Source: Actinacidiphila epipremni | GTDB lineage: Bacteria; Actinomycetota; Actinomycetes; Streptomycetales; Streptomycetaceae | Direction of reading: 5' to 3' | Length of the DNA: 64,000 nt | Assembly: GCF_012034175.1 (NCBI RefSeq) | Contig: NZ_JAATEJ010000003.1 | Span: 62,001 to 126,000, forward strand | Shown: positions 42,610 to 50,596 of the stretch, in pieces | How positions within the stretch are numbered: position 1 is the stretch's first letter | How the letters are laid out: every line of letters begins with the position of its first letter | Position numbers and translations under genes: made by a program | Notes under the pieces: model-generated | The model's database searches: none | Seen by the model: only the letters and a program-made list of their open reading frames with translations | What the model was told of the DNA's origin: nothing

Positions 42610-43353
42610 TCAGCGGGTTTGCGCGCGAAGCCAGTCGCGGTAGTGCGTCGGCGCGAGGTGCGCGTCGGGCCCGGCGATGAGCACATCGCCGCCGGCCGCC
42701 GCGAACATCCCGGCGGAGTCGTCGGTGACGACGGTACGGCCGTCGCCCTCGGCCTCCAGGGTGATCCTGCCGAGCTCGTCGAGCGCGAAGACGTCGGGCC
42801 CGGCGATGTTGCGGATGCCGCGCAGCGGCGCGCCGGTGGCGACCTCGACGACCCCGTCGACGACGTCGGCCGCCGCGATGGGCTGCAGGCGGGTGGCCGG
42901 CAGCCGTACGGCCTTGTCGTCCGCGGTCCACGACAGCACGTCGCCCATGAACTCGAAGAACTGCGTGGCGCGGACGATCGAGTACGGCGTCGGGCCCTGC
43001 TGCAGCAGCTCCTCCTGGAGGGTCTTGGCCCGGTAGTAGTCCAGCGCGGGGACCTGGTCCACGCCGACGATGGACAGCACGACCTGGTGGCCGACACCGG
43101 CGCGCTCGCCCGCGGCGAGCAGATTGCCCATCGAGGTGCGGAAGAAGTCGAGCGAGGCCGCGTCGAAGGTCGGCGAGTTCGCGAGGTTGACCACGGTGTC
43201 GGCGCCTTCGAGGGCGCCGGCCAGGCCCGCGCCGGACAGCATGTCGACGCCGGTGGACGGCGCGGCGGGGACGGCCTCGTGCCCGGCGGCCCGCAGCTTG
43301 GCCACCACCTGCGAGCCGATCCGGCCGGTTCCGCCGATCACGGTGAACTTCAT
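42610..43353 (-). CDS. NAD(P)H-binding SDR (atypical, NmrA/azoreductase-like)
   Basis: 247 residues. The nucleotide-binding start MKFTVIGGTGRIGSQVV is the GxxGxxG signature of NmrA-like atypical SDR proteins. A VVNLANSP strand and VLSIVGVDQVPALDYYRAK (Tyr and Lys of a possible active site) follow. A C-terminal extended domain starts at RATQFFEF. Proteins of this type reduce quinones or act as redox sensors. It is divergent from an Rrf2-family regulator with palindromes between, so that regulator probably represses it. Reducing power or electrophilic stress is a likely signal. Confidence 0.88.
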   Translation of the reverse strand: MKFTVIGGTGRIGSQVVAKLRAAGHEAVPAAPSTGVDMLSGAGLAGALEGADTVVNLANSPTFDAASLDFFRTSMGNLLAAGERAGVGHQVVLSIVGVDQVPALDYYRAKTLQEELLQQGPTPYSIVRATQFFEFMGDVLSWTADDKAVRLPATRLQPIAAADVVDGVVEVATGAPLRGIRNIAGPDVFALDELGRITLEAEGDGRTVVTDDSAGMFAAAGGDVLIAGPDAHLAPTHYRDWLRAQTR

Positions 43354-43401
43354 GGCTGACACCTTTCCGGGGCCGCGCGGGCCCCGCCACTCGTGGCGCA
43401 T

Positions 43402-43451
43402 ACTCGGACAGTTCTTATCCGGGATAATAGTCGGATAGTCTTTGTCCGAGT
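43402..43451. promoter_or_regulatory. nested palindromes, probable Rrf2-family operator
   Basis: Outer arms ACTCGGACA (43402-43410) and TGTCCGAGT (43443-43451) are perfect complements. Inside lies TTATCCGGGATAA (43415-43427), a 13-bp palindrome. The region is A/T-rich for this genome, as expected for divergent promoters of the NAD(P)H-binding protein and regulator genes. Confidence 0.75.
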
Positions 43452-43484
43452 CAATGGGGGCCGGCCGGCGGGAGGGACGGATCC

Positions 43485-43982
43485 GTGAAACTGTCCGGCG
43501 GGGTCGAGTGGGCCCTGCACTGCTGCGTCGTCCTGACCACCGCGACCGAGCCCGTACCGGCGGCGCGGCTGGCCGAGCTGCACGACGTCTCCGCGAGCTA
43601 TCTGGCCAAGCAGCTCCAGGCGCTCTCCCGGGCCGGCCTGGTCCAGTCGGTGCAGGGCAAGGCGGGCGGCTACGTCCTGACCCGGGCGCCCGCGCGCATC
43701 TCCGTCCTCGACGTCGTGACGGCCGTGGACGGCGCGACGCCCGCCTTCGTCTGCACCGAGATCCGGCAGCGCGGCCCGCTCGCCGCCCCACCCGAGGCGT
43801 GCACCCGCCCGTGCGCGATCACCCGCGCGATGTCCGCGGCGGACGCCGCCTGGCGCGCCGCCCTGGCCGCGATATCCGTCGCCGACCTCGCCGCGGACGT
43901 CAACGCCGACTACGGCCCCGCGACGATGTCCACGATCGCCCGGTGGCTCGCGACCCCGCAGGACGGCGCGTCGGGCGCCTGA
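43485..43982 (+). CDS. Rrf2-family transcriptional regulator
   Basis: 165 residues. The winged helix is at the N-terminus: KLSGGVEWALHCCVVL, then LAELHDVSASYLAKQLQAL and a wing with GKAGGYVLTRAP. The dimerisation helix follows (PARISVLDVVTAVDG). Cys residues at CTEIRQRG, ACTRPC resemble the three-Cys cluster region of Rrf2 sensors (IscR/NsrR type), so an iron-sulfur or thiol sensor is possible; spacing is not canonical. GTG 43485 has GAGGGA before it. Divergent from the SDR gene with symmetrical operators between. Confidence 0.9.
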   Translation: MKLSGGVEWALHCCVVLTTATEPVPAARLAELHDVSASYLAKQLQALSRAGLVQSVQGKAGGYVLTRAPARISVLDVVTAVDGATPAFVCTEIRQRGPLAAPPEACTRPCAITRAMSAADAAWRAALAAISVADLAADVNADYGPATMSTIARWLATPQDGASGA

Positions 43983-44116
43983 ACCCCGCGGGGCCGGGCG
44001 CCCGACGGCTGCCGTACGTCAGGCTGCCGTACGTCAGGCCAGGCCGTTCCAGCCCCGGTGGGGGACGGGGCCGGGGTCGCCCAGCTCGGTGCCGGGCTGC
44101 GAGACGGAGGCGGCGA

Positions 44117-45565
44117 TCAGCCCACCCGCTCCAGGCGGGAGGCCGCCTCGGGTGCCGGCTCGGGTGCCGGCTCGTGCCGGGTGGCGCACAGGTGGCCCAG
44201 CAGGTCGTGGCGGGTCACGACGCCCACCGGCTTGCCCTCGTCGAGGACCATCACGCCGTCCGCCGTGCCGAGCGCGGCGATCGCGTCGGGCAGCGTCGCG
44301 CCCGCGCCCACGCAGGCGAGCGGCGGCGACATGTGCGCGGCCACCGGGTCGGCCGGGTCGGTCGACGGGGAGAACATCGCCTCCAGCAGGGCGCGTTCGG
44401 TGATCGAGCCGACCACCTCGCCCGCCGTCACCGGCGGTTCGGCGTTGACGACCGGCATCTGCGAGACGCCGTAGCGGCGCAGCACCTCGGCCGCCTCCGC
44501 GAGCGACTGGCCGGGGTGGATGTGCACCATCTGCGGGAGCGAGCTGCCCTTGCCGCGCAGCACCTCGCGCATGGTGACCGCGCGCAGCGGGTCGGTGCCG
44601 TCCGCGGGGGCGGTCAGGAAGCCGTGCGAGGCCATCCACGTGTCGTTGAAGATCTTGCCCAGGTAGCCGCGCCCGCCGTCCGGCAGCAGCACCACGACCA
44701 CGTCGTCCGGGCCGCACGTGCGGGCCACCCGCAGTGCCGCGGCGACCGCAAGCCCGCACGAGCCGCCCACCAGCAGCCCCTCCTCGCGGGCGAGCCGGCG
44801 GGTGAGATGGAAGGCCTCGGCGTCGCTCACCTTGACGATCTCGTCGCAGATCCCCGGGTCGTACGCCGCCGGCCACAGGTCCTCGCCGACGCCCTCGACC
44901 AGGTACGGGCGGCCCGTTCCGCCGGAGTAGACCGAGCCGTCGGGGTCGGCGCCGACGATCCGCACCCGCCCGCCGGACACCTCCTTCAGGTACCGCCCGG
45001 TCCCGGTGATCGTCCCGCCCGTGCCGATCCCGGCGACGAAGTGCGTGACCCGGCCCTGCGTCTGCCGCCAGATCTCCGGCCCGGTCGTGGCGTAATGGCT
45101 CGCCGGGTTCTCGGGGTTGGCGTACTGGTCGGGCTTCCACGCGCCGGGGATCTGCCGGGCCAGCCGGTCGGAGACGCTGTAATAGGAGTCGGGGTGGTCG
45201 GCCGGCACCGCCGTGGGACAGACCACGACGTCGGCCCCGTACGCCCGCAGCGTGTCGCGCTTGCTCTCGCTCACCTTGTCCGGACAGACGAACACGCAGC
45301 GGTAGCCGCGCTGTTGGGCGACGATCGCGAGGCCCACGCCGGTGTTGCCGGACGTCGGCTCGACGATCGTGCCGCCGGGCATCAGCAGCCCGGCCTGCTC
45401 GGCGGCGTCGATCATCCGCCGGGCGATGCGGTCCTTGGAGCTGCCGCCGGGGTTGAAGAACTCGACCTTGGCCAGCACCAGCGGGCTCAGCCCGGCGGCG
45501 ACCGGGCCGAGCCGCACCAGCGGGGTGTTGCCGATCAGTTCGCAGACGTCGTTGGCGTATTCCAC
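44117..45565 (-). CDS. cystathionine beta-synthase-type PLP enzyme with CBS domains
   Basis: 482 residues. The PLP domain (1-310) starts ELIGNTPLVRL and has NPGGSSKDR (PLP Lys), PTSGNTGVGLAI and GIGTGGTITGTG (phosphate loop). The C-terminal half has two CBS motifs (about 335-390 and 405-460) ending GKPVGVVTRHDLLGHL. Such enzymes join homocysteine and serine, or act as cysteine synthases with other nucleophiles. It is the last gene of the ten-gene accessory run, 107 bp past the SDR gene, and could also be on its own transcript. In this context it may build a thioether or other beta-substituted amino acid. Confidence 0.92.
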   Translation of the reverse strand: MEYANDVCELIGNTPLVRLGPVAAGLSPLVLAKVEFFNPGGSSKDRIARRMIDAAEQAGLLMPGGTIVEPTSGNTGVGLAIVAQQRGYRCVFVCPDKVSESKRDTLRAYGADVVVCPTAVPADHPDSYYSVSDRLARQIPGAWKPDQYANPENPASHYATTGPEIWRQTQGRVTHFVAGIGTGGTITGTGRYLKEVSGGRVRIVGADPDGSVYSGGTGRPYLVEGVGEDLWPAAYDPGICDEIVKVSDAEAFHLTRRLAREEGLLVGGSCGLAVAAALRVARTCGPDDVVVVLLPDGGRGYLGKIFNDTWMASHGFLTAPADGTDPLRAVTMREVLRGKGSSLPQMVHIHPGQSLAEAAEVLRRYGVSQMPVVNAEPPVTAGEVVGSITERALLEAMFSPSTDPADPVAAHMSPPLACVGAGATLPDAIAALGTADGVMVLDEGKPVGVVTRHDLLGHLCATRHEPAPEPAPEAASRLERVG

Positions 45566-45672
45566 GGCTTTCTCCTCGTGCGTGTCGGGTGGGTGACGGC
45601 GGTACGGAGAGCGTCCGAGCGGCGAACGGGCCTACGGGTGGGGGGTGTTGTGCCGGGCCCAGGACCTGGGGG

Positions 45673-46422
45673 TCACGCCAGGCCGAGGCCGCCGCCGACG
45701 GTGACGACCTGGCCGGTGAGCGAGGGGCCGCCGGCGGCGATGAGCTGGTAGGCGGTGTCGGCGACCTCGCCGGGGCCGACCAGCCGGCCGAGCGGCACCC
45801 GCGACAGGTAGGCGGCGAGCGCCTGTTCGGGGTCGGGCCCGATGGTGGCCAGGACGTCGTCCCGCAGCCCGCCGTCGACGAGCGCGGGCGCGACCGCGTT
45901 GCAGCGCACCGGCAGCCCGGCCCGGGCGCAGTGGAGCGCGACGGACCGCGTCAGGTGCTCGACCGCCGCCTTCATCGCCCCGTACGCGACCATCCCGGGC
46001 GTCGCCAACTGCCCTGCCGTGGAGCTGACGTTGACCAGCGAGACCGGGTGCGCGGGCCGGCGCCGCACGATCTCGGCGCAGCCCAGCCAGGCCCCGACGA
46101 CGTGGGTGTCCAGCAGGTCGTGCCACTGCTCGGGCGTGGCGGTCAGCACGTCCTGCGGTACGCCGCCGAGGTGGCCGGCGGCGTTGACGAGGGCGTCGAC
46201 CCGGCCGTGGCACCGTATGACCTCGTCGACGAGCGCCGTCCAGGACTTGGGGTCGCGGACGTCGTGGACGACGCCGCCGGGGCGGGGGGTGCGGCCGGTG
46301 CGGACGACGGTCATGCCGTCCCGCTCGGCCCGCTCACCGATGGCGGCGCCGAGCCTGCCGAAGCCGCCGGTGACGATGACGACCCGGCCGACCGGGCCCG
46401 CGGTGCTGCTGGCTGCGCTCAT
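45673..46422 (-). CDS. short-chain dehydrogenase/reductase
   Basis: 249 residues, classical SDR. NAD(P) motif VVIVTGGFGRLGAAIGERA (TGxxxGxG), the NAAG strand VDALVNAAGH, the catalytic Ser-Tyr-Lys in NVSSTAG and YGAMKAAVEHL. An acidic or basic cofactor preference is not clear: TVVRTGRTP suggests NADP(H). It lies 36 bp after the aminotransferase gene in the accessory run. The substrate would be a hydroxy or oxo intermediate of the unknown pathway. Confidence 0.92.
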   Translation of the reverse strand: MSAASSTAGPVGRVVIVTGGFGRLGAAIGERAERDGMTVVRTGRTPRPGGVVHDVRDPKSWTALVDEVIRCHGRVDALVNAAGHLGGVPQDVLTATPEQWHDLLDTHVVGAWLGCAEIVRRRPAHPVSLVNVSSTAGQLATPGMVAYGAMKAAVEHLTRSVALHCARAGLPVRCNAVAPALVDGGLRDDVLATIGPDPEQALAAYLSRVPLGRLVGPGEVADTAYQLIAAGGPSLTGQVVTVGGGLGLA

Positions 46423-46458
46423 GGCATCTCCATCTCCTCGACACGTCGTCCGGTGCGG

Positions 46459-47706
46459 TCAGTTCGCCGGTCGCCGGCCCGTACGGGCCAGGTGGCGCTC
46501 CAGGCGCGCCGCCGCCTCGCGCAGGGTGTCCTCGCGCTTGCACAGGGCGAAGCGCACCCGTGTGCGGGCGTCGCCGCCGGGTCCGGCGTAGAAGGCGGTG
46601 AGCGGCAGCGCGGCGACGCCGCCCTCGGTGATGGCCCGTTCGCACCACGCCTCGGCGTCCTCGCCGACGTCGCAGACGACGTAGAAGCCGCTCTCGGGCA
46701 CCGGCGCGGGCAGCCCGGCGGCCGTCAGGCGCCGGCAGAAGTCGCCGACGACGCGGGCCAGTTCGGCGGACCGGGCCGCGACCAGTTCCGGGAAGCCGGG
46801 CGAGTCCAGCACGTGCGCGGCGGCCAGTTGCAGCGGTGTGGCGGGGCAGAAGGTCAGGAACTGGTGAACGGCCCTGATGCGGCGGGTCAGTTCGGGCCCG
46901 GCGACCGCCCAGCCGACCCGCCAGCCGGTCGCGGCCAGCGTCTTGGAGATCGAGGAGACCTTCACCCGCCGCTCCGGGTCCTCGACCAGTGACAGCACGC
47001 CCGGGTGCGGGGTGCCGTCGAGGGTGAGGTGCTCGTAGGTCTCGTCGGAGACGACGGTGAGGCCGTGCCGTGCGGCGAGGTCGGCGACCGCCTGCCATTC
47101 GGCCGGGTCGAAGGACCGGCCGAGCGGGTTCCAGGGCGAGTTGACGACGATGACCCGGGTCGCCGGGGTCACGGCCGCCGCGAGCAGCGCCGGTTCGATG
47201 CCGGCGCGCGGCCCCGGCGGGCGCACCCGGCGCACGGTGGCGCCGGTCGCGGCGACGACCGGGGCGTAGCTCTCGTACGCGGGCTCGACCAGGATCGCCT
47301 CGTCGCCGGGGCCGAGCAGCGCGAAGAGGGTGCAGTAGAGGGCCTCGGTCGCGCCCGCGGTCACGGTGACCTCGGTGTCCGGGTCGCATGCGACGCCCGC
47401 CCACCGCGTGGTGTGGGCGGCGAGCGCGGCCCGCAGCGCCGGGTGGCCGGAGCTGGGCGAATACTGGTGCTCGGGGCCGCCGCCGAGCGAGCCGAGCGCG
47501 TCGAGGAGGGCGGGCGCGGGGCCGTGGTCGAAGACGCCCTGGGCGAGGTTGATCGCCCCGTGCCGCGCGGCGGCGGCCGGGATGCGGACGAAGACGGACT
47601 CGGCGGCCGGCGCCGCGGGTGCGGCGGTGCTCATGGCGCTGGTGGCGCCCGTGGCGGTGGTCGCGGCGCTCGTGGCGGTGCTGGTGGCGCTCATGGCGGT
47701 GCTCAT
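46459..47706 (-). CDS. class I/II PLP aminotransferase
   Basis: 415 residues. Fold-type I signs: INLAQGVFDHGPAP near the start, AGATEALYCTLFALLGPGDEAIL, VNSPWNPLG, VSDETYEHL and the PLP Lys in SSISKTLAATGWRVGWA. It is close to the KAT/methionine aminotransferase group (substrates keto acid plus Gln/Met or branched/aromatic amino acids). The first 30 residues are a repetitive Met/Ala/Thr/Ser tail from a GGCGCT-type DNA repeat; ATG 47706 is kept because the upstream gene's stop overlaps it (ATGA). It could convert the pathway's 2-oxo acid to the amino acid. Confidence 0.92.
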   Translation of the reverse strand: MSTAMSATSTATSAATTATGATSAMSTAAPAAPAAESVFVRIPAAAARHGAINLAQGVFDHGPAPALLDALGSLGGGPEHQYSPSSGHPALRAALAAHTTRWAGVACDPDTEVTVTAGATEALYCTLFALLGPGDEAILVEPAYESYAPVVAATGATVRRVRPPGPRAGIEPALLAAAVTPATRVIVVNSPWNPLGRSFDPAEWQAVADLAARHGLTVVSDETYEHLTLDGTPHPGVLSLVEDPERRVKVSSISKTLAATGWRVGWAVAGPELTRRIRAVHQFLTFCPATPLQLAAAHVLDSPGFPELVAARSAELARVVGDFCRRLTAAGLPAPVPESGFYVVCDVGEDAEAWCERAITEGGVAALPLTAFYAGPGGDARTRVRFALCKREDTLREAAARLERHLARTGRRPAN

Positions 47707-49073
47707 GTCGAGGACTCCCTTTCCGCGGCGGAGGGCACGGGCTGCGGTGCCTCGCCCGCCGGGCCGCCGGCCGCCCCGGCCCGCGCGCCGAACCGCCGCT
47801 GCCCGAACTGCACGCCGAGCGCCAGCAGCAGCACCACGACGCCGTAGAGCGACTGCCAGCGCGCCTGGACGAGGCTCACGGCCATGACGACCAGCAGCAC
47901 CATGTTCAGCGCCGACCGGACGGTCAGGCCGCGCACGCGCGCGTACGAGACGATCGCGAGCACGTAGAGGATCATGAAGATGGCGCTCGCGGTCGCCGTC
48001 GCGTCCACGACGAGGCCGGGGAAGAGCACCAGCACGGTGAAGGTCACGGCGAAAAGGGCGACCAGCAGGGCCGCGGTGCCGCGGGAGACACCGCGGGCGC
48101 CGTCGGGGGCGGCGAAGCGGGACGGCAGCATGCCGTTGTGGGCGGCGTCGGAGACCAGGCCGGAGACGCCCCACACCCACGCGACCGCGTTGAGCAGCAT
48201 CGCGCTGAAGGCGATGACGGTCACCGCCCACGTCACCAGCTTCTCCGGGTGCATGGTCGCGGCCAGTTGCAGCAGCCCGGTGACCTCGTCGACGTCGCCG
48301 CGCGGGATGCGGACGGCGATGGCGACCGTCAGCAGGATGGTGAACACCCCGTAGACGCTCAGCGCGATGGCGCTCACCGGCAGGAAGTCCTTTGCCGGGC
48401 GGCGGAATTCACGGCTGAGGAAGGTCAGGTTCTCGAAGCCGGCGAAGGCCCAGAAGGCCAGCAGCATGCCGGGCAGCACCACGGACAGGTGCCCGCTGTC
48501 GGGTGTGACGGTGTCCAGGTGGCCGCCGGCGGAGGGCAGCGCGGAGCCGAGCAGGATCGTCGCCATCGCCACCAGGCCCCACGTGACGACAGTTTGCAGC
48601 CGGCTGCTGGTGCGCACGCCCGCGAGGTTGGTGGCGAGCGCGGCGAGCAGCACGGCCGCGGCGACGGCGCTGGTGGCGGCGAGCCCGCCGTGGAAGGTGC
48701 GGGACACATAGCGGCCGGCGACGAAGGCGCCCGAGGGCAGGCCGACGATGACCAGCGCGATGAAGAGCACCGGCACCGCCCGGCCGAACAGCGGGCCGAG
48801 TCCCATCCGGATGAACGCCTCGATGCCGCGGCCGTCGGGGTTGGCGCGCACCATGTCGTCGAACATCAGCAGCATGGGTAAACACAGCAGGATGGAAAGC
48901 CCCCAGACGAGGAGGCTGTTGTCACCCGCCTTGGCGTAGGTGGCGGACGGCAGGAAGAGGATGCCGGAGCCGGCGATGGAGCCGATGGCGAGCGGCACGG
49001 CCTGCCAGCGGGTCAGTCCGCGGTGGGCTGCGGCGGGCCCGTTCTCGCTGGTGGCGGGGTTGTCAGCAGGCAT
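47703..49073 (-). CDS. APC-family amino acid permease
   Basis: 456 residues with 12 predicted transmembrane helices. TM1 starts PLAIGSIAGSGILFLP, the GSGI motif that forms the amino-acid-binding kink in the APC fold. Intermediate segments read AFWAFAGFENLTFLSREF. No regulator or PLP domain. Three ATG codons (49082, 49079, 49073) follow AGGAG; 49073 gives a 9-nt spacing and is chosen. It overlaps the FAD oxidase gene by 11 bp and the next gene by 4 bp. It probably exports or imports the amino acid product or precursor of the operon. Confidence 0.92.
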   Translation of the reverse strand: MPADNPATSENGPAAAHRGLTRWQAVPLAIGSIAGSGILFLPSATYAKAGDNSLLVWGLSILLCLPMLLMFDDMVRANPDGRGIEAFIRMGLGPLFGRAVPVLFIALVIVGLPSGAFVAGRYVSRTFHGGLAATSAVAAAVLLAALATNLAGVRTSSRLQTVVTWGLVAMATILLGSALPSAGGHLDTVTPDSGHLSVVLPGMLLAFWAFAGFENLTFLSREFRRPAKDFLPVSAIALSVYGVFTILLTVAIAVRIPRGDVDEVTGLLQLAATMHPEKLVTWAVTVIAFSAMLLNAVAWVWGVSGLVSDAAHNGMLPSRFAAPDGARGVSRGTAALLVALFAVTFTVLVLFPGLVVDATATASAIFMILYVLAIVSYARVRGLTVRSALNMVLLVVMAVSLVQARWQSLYGVVVLLLALGVQFGQRRFGARAGAAGGPAGEAPQPVPSAAERESST

Positions 49074-50586
49074 CGGCATCATCTCCTGGCCAGGTCAGTA
49101 CGCGTCCGCGGTTCAGGACGCCGCGCGGGTCGAAGGTCCGCTTCAGTGCCCGCATGATCTCGATCTCCTGGGGCGAGCGCGTGTAGTCGAGGTAATCGCG
49201 CTTTTCGAAGCCGATGCCATGTTCCGCCGAGATGGACCCGCCGTACGCCGACACCGCCCGGTAGACGATGTGTTCGACCTCGGCCTTGCGCTTGCGGGTG
49301 GCCTCGCCGGTGACCACGGCGAGGTGGACGTTGTCGTCGCCGAGGTGGCCGAAGACCAGCAGCCTCACCCGCGGCCAGACGGGGGTGAGTTCGGCCCGTA
49401 TCGCGTCCAGGCAGTCGCTGAGCGCCTGCGCCGGGAGGCTCACGTCGAAGCCGAACAGCGGCTGCATGCGCAGCACTTCGGACGGCACGCGCTCGCGGGC
49501 CTGCCAGAAGGTGCGCAGGTCCGCGGCGTCGGTGGCGACCGCGGTGTCCAGCAGGACCTCCGACAGTCCGTCCAGGCAGTCCAGCAGCACCGCCTGGTCG
49601 GCGCTTGCGCGCGCCGACTCGCACTCCAGGAGGATGTAGAGCGGGTGCCCCTGCGGCAGCGGCAGCCGCACCCCAGTGCCGTCCAGTACGGCGTAGGCGT
49701 CGGCCCACATCACCTCGAAGGCGGTGAGCGCGCCCGGCAGCGCGGACCGTACCGCGGCCAGCAGCCGCAGCGCCGCGGGAATGTCGGCAACCGCGCAGAA
49801 GGCGCCGAGGCGGTCCGCGGCGGCCGGGCGCAGCGCGATCGTGGCCTCGGTGATGACGCCGAGGGTGCCCTCGCTGCCGATGAAGAGCTGCTTGAGGTCG
49901 TAGCCGGCGTTGTCCTTGACCAGCGGCGTCGACAGGTCCAGCAACGTGCCGTCGGTGCAGGCGACTTGGAGCGAGCGCACGTGCTGCCGGGTCATGCCGT
50001 GGCCGACGACGTTGACGCCGCCGGCGTTGGTGGCGACGCAACCGCCGATCGTCGCCGAGTCCTTGGAGGCGAGGTCGATCGGCACGGCCAGGCCGTGCCC
50101 GGCGGCGACCGCCTGGAGCACGGCCAGCGTGACGCCGGCCTGCGCCGTGACGGTCGCGGCGGCGGTGTCCACCGGGCCGACGGCGGTGAGGCGTTCGGTC
50201 GAGACGATGACCTCCTCGGCGCCCGGCACCCCGCCGGATACCAGGCCCGTCATGCCGCCCTGCACCACCATCGGCTGCCGGTGCTCATGGCAGTAGCGCA
50301 GCACCAGCGCGACCTCCTGCGCCGACCCGGGGCGTACGACCAGGCTCGCGACGCCCTCGCGGTCGCTGCCCCACAGGTCCTGGGTGTAGCGGGCGGGCAG
50401 GCCCGGGCCGGTCAGGACGTGCCGGTCGCCGACGATCGCGGCGAGGGCGGGGGCGTGGTCCAGGACGGCGGGGCGGGCGGGGGCGGCGTCGGGTGCGGCT
50501 GCGGCGGGGGCGTTCCCGGCGGCGGGGGCAGCTTCGGACGCGGCAACTGCGGCTTCAGGCGTGGTGGTTGCGGCGGAGGCGGGCAC
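49063..50586 (-). CDS. FAD-linked D-2-hydroxyacid (D-lactate/glycolate-type) oxidase
   Basis: 507 residues. After an Ala/Pro tail (1-40), the FAD-binding PCMH domain has MVVQGGMTGLVSGGVPG and KDSATIGGCVATNAGG; the cap has FIGSEGTLGVI. The C-terminal FAD-oxidase domain shows LLVFGHLGDDNVHLAV with His ligands and ends SAEHGIGFEKRDYL, the motif of GlcD/D-lactate dehydrogenases. It would oxidise a D-2-hydroxy acid to a 2-oxo acid with flavin. GTG 50586 has GAGGAG upstream. A separate NAD-type D-2-hydroxyacid dehydrogenase is encoded upstream in the same run, so reduction and oxidation of the same acid could be split between them. Confidence 0.92.
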   Translation of the reverse strand: MPASAATTTPEAAVAASEAAPAAGNAPAAAAPDAAPARPAVLDHAPALAAIVGDRHVLTGPGLPARYTQDLWGSDREGVASLVVRPGSAQEVALVLRYCHEHRQPMVVQGGMTGLVSGGVPGAEEVIVSTERLTAVGPVDTAAATVTAQAGVTLAVLQAVAAGHGLAVPIDLASKDSATIGGCVATNAGGVNVVGHGMTRQHVRSLQVACTDGTLLDLSTPLVKDNAGYDLKQLFIGSEGTLGVITEATIALRPAAADRLGAFCAVADIPAALRLLAAVRSALPGALTAFEVMWADAYAVLDGTGVRLPLPQGHPLYILLECESARASADQAVLLDCLDGLSEVLLDTAVATDAADLRTFWQARERVPSEVLRMQPLFGFDVSLPAQALSDCLDAIRAELTPVWPRVRLLVFGHLGDDNVHLAVVTGEATRKRKAEVEHIVYRAVSAYGGSISAEHGIGFEKRDYLDYTRSPQEIEIMRALKRTFDPRGVLNRGRVLTWPGDDADAC

Positions 50587-50596
50587 CGTGGGCTCC

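Noticed and set aside
44007..44036. Perfect 15-bp tandem duplication GGCTGCCGTACGTCA
   Set aside because: A two-copy duplication between convergent genes; no link to a gene or palindrome.
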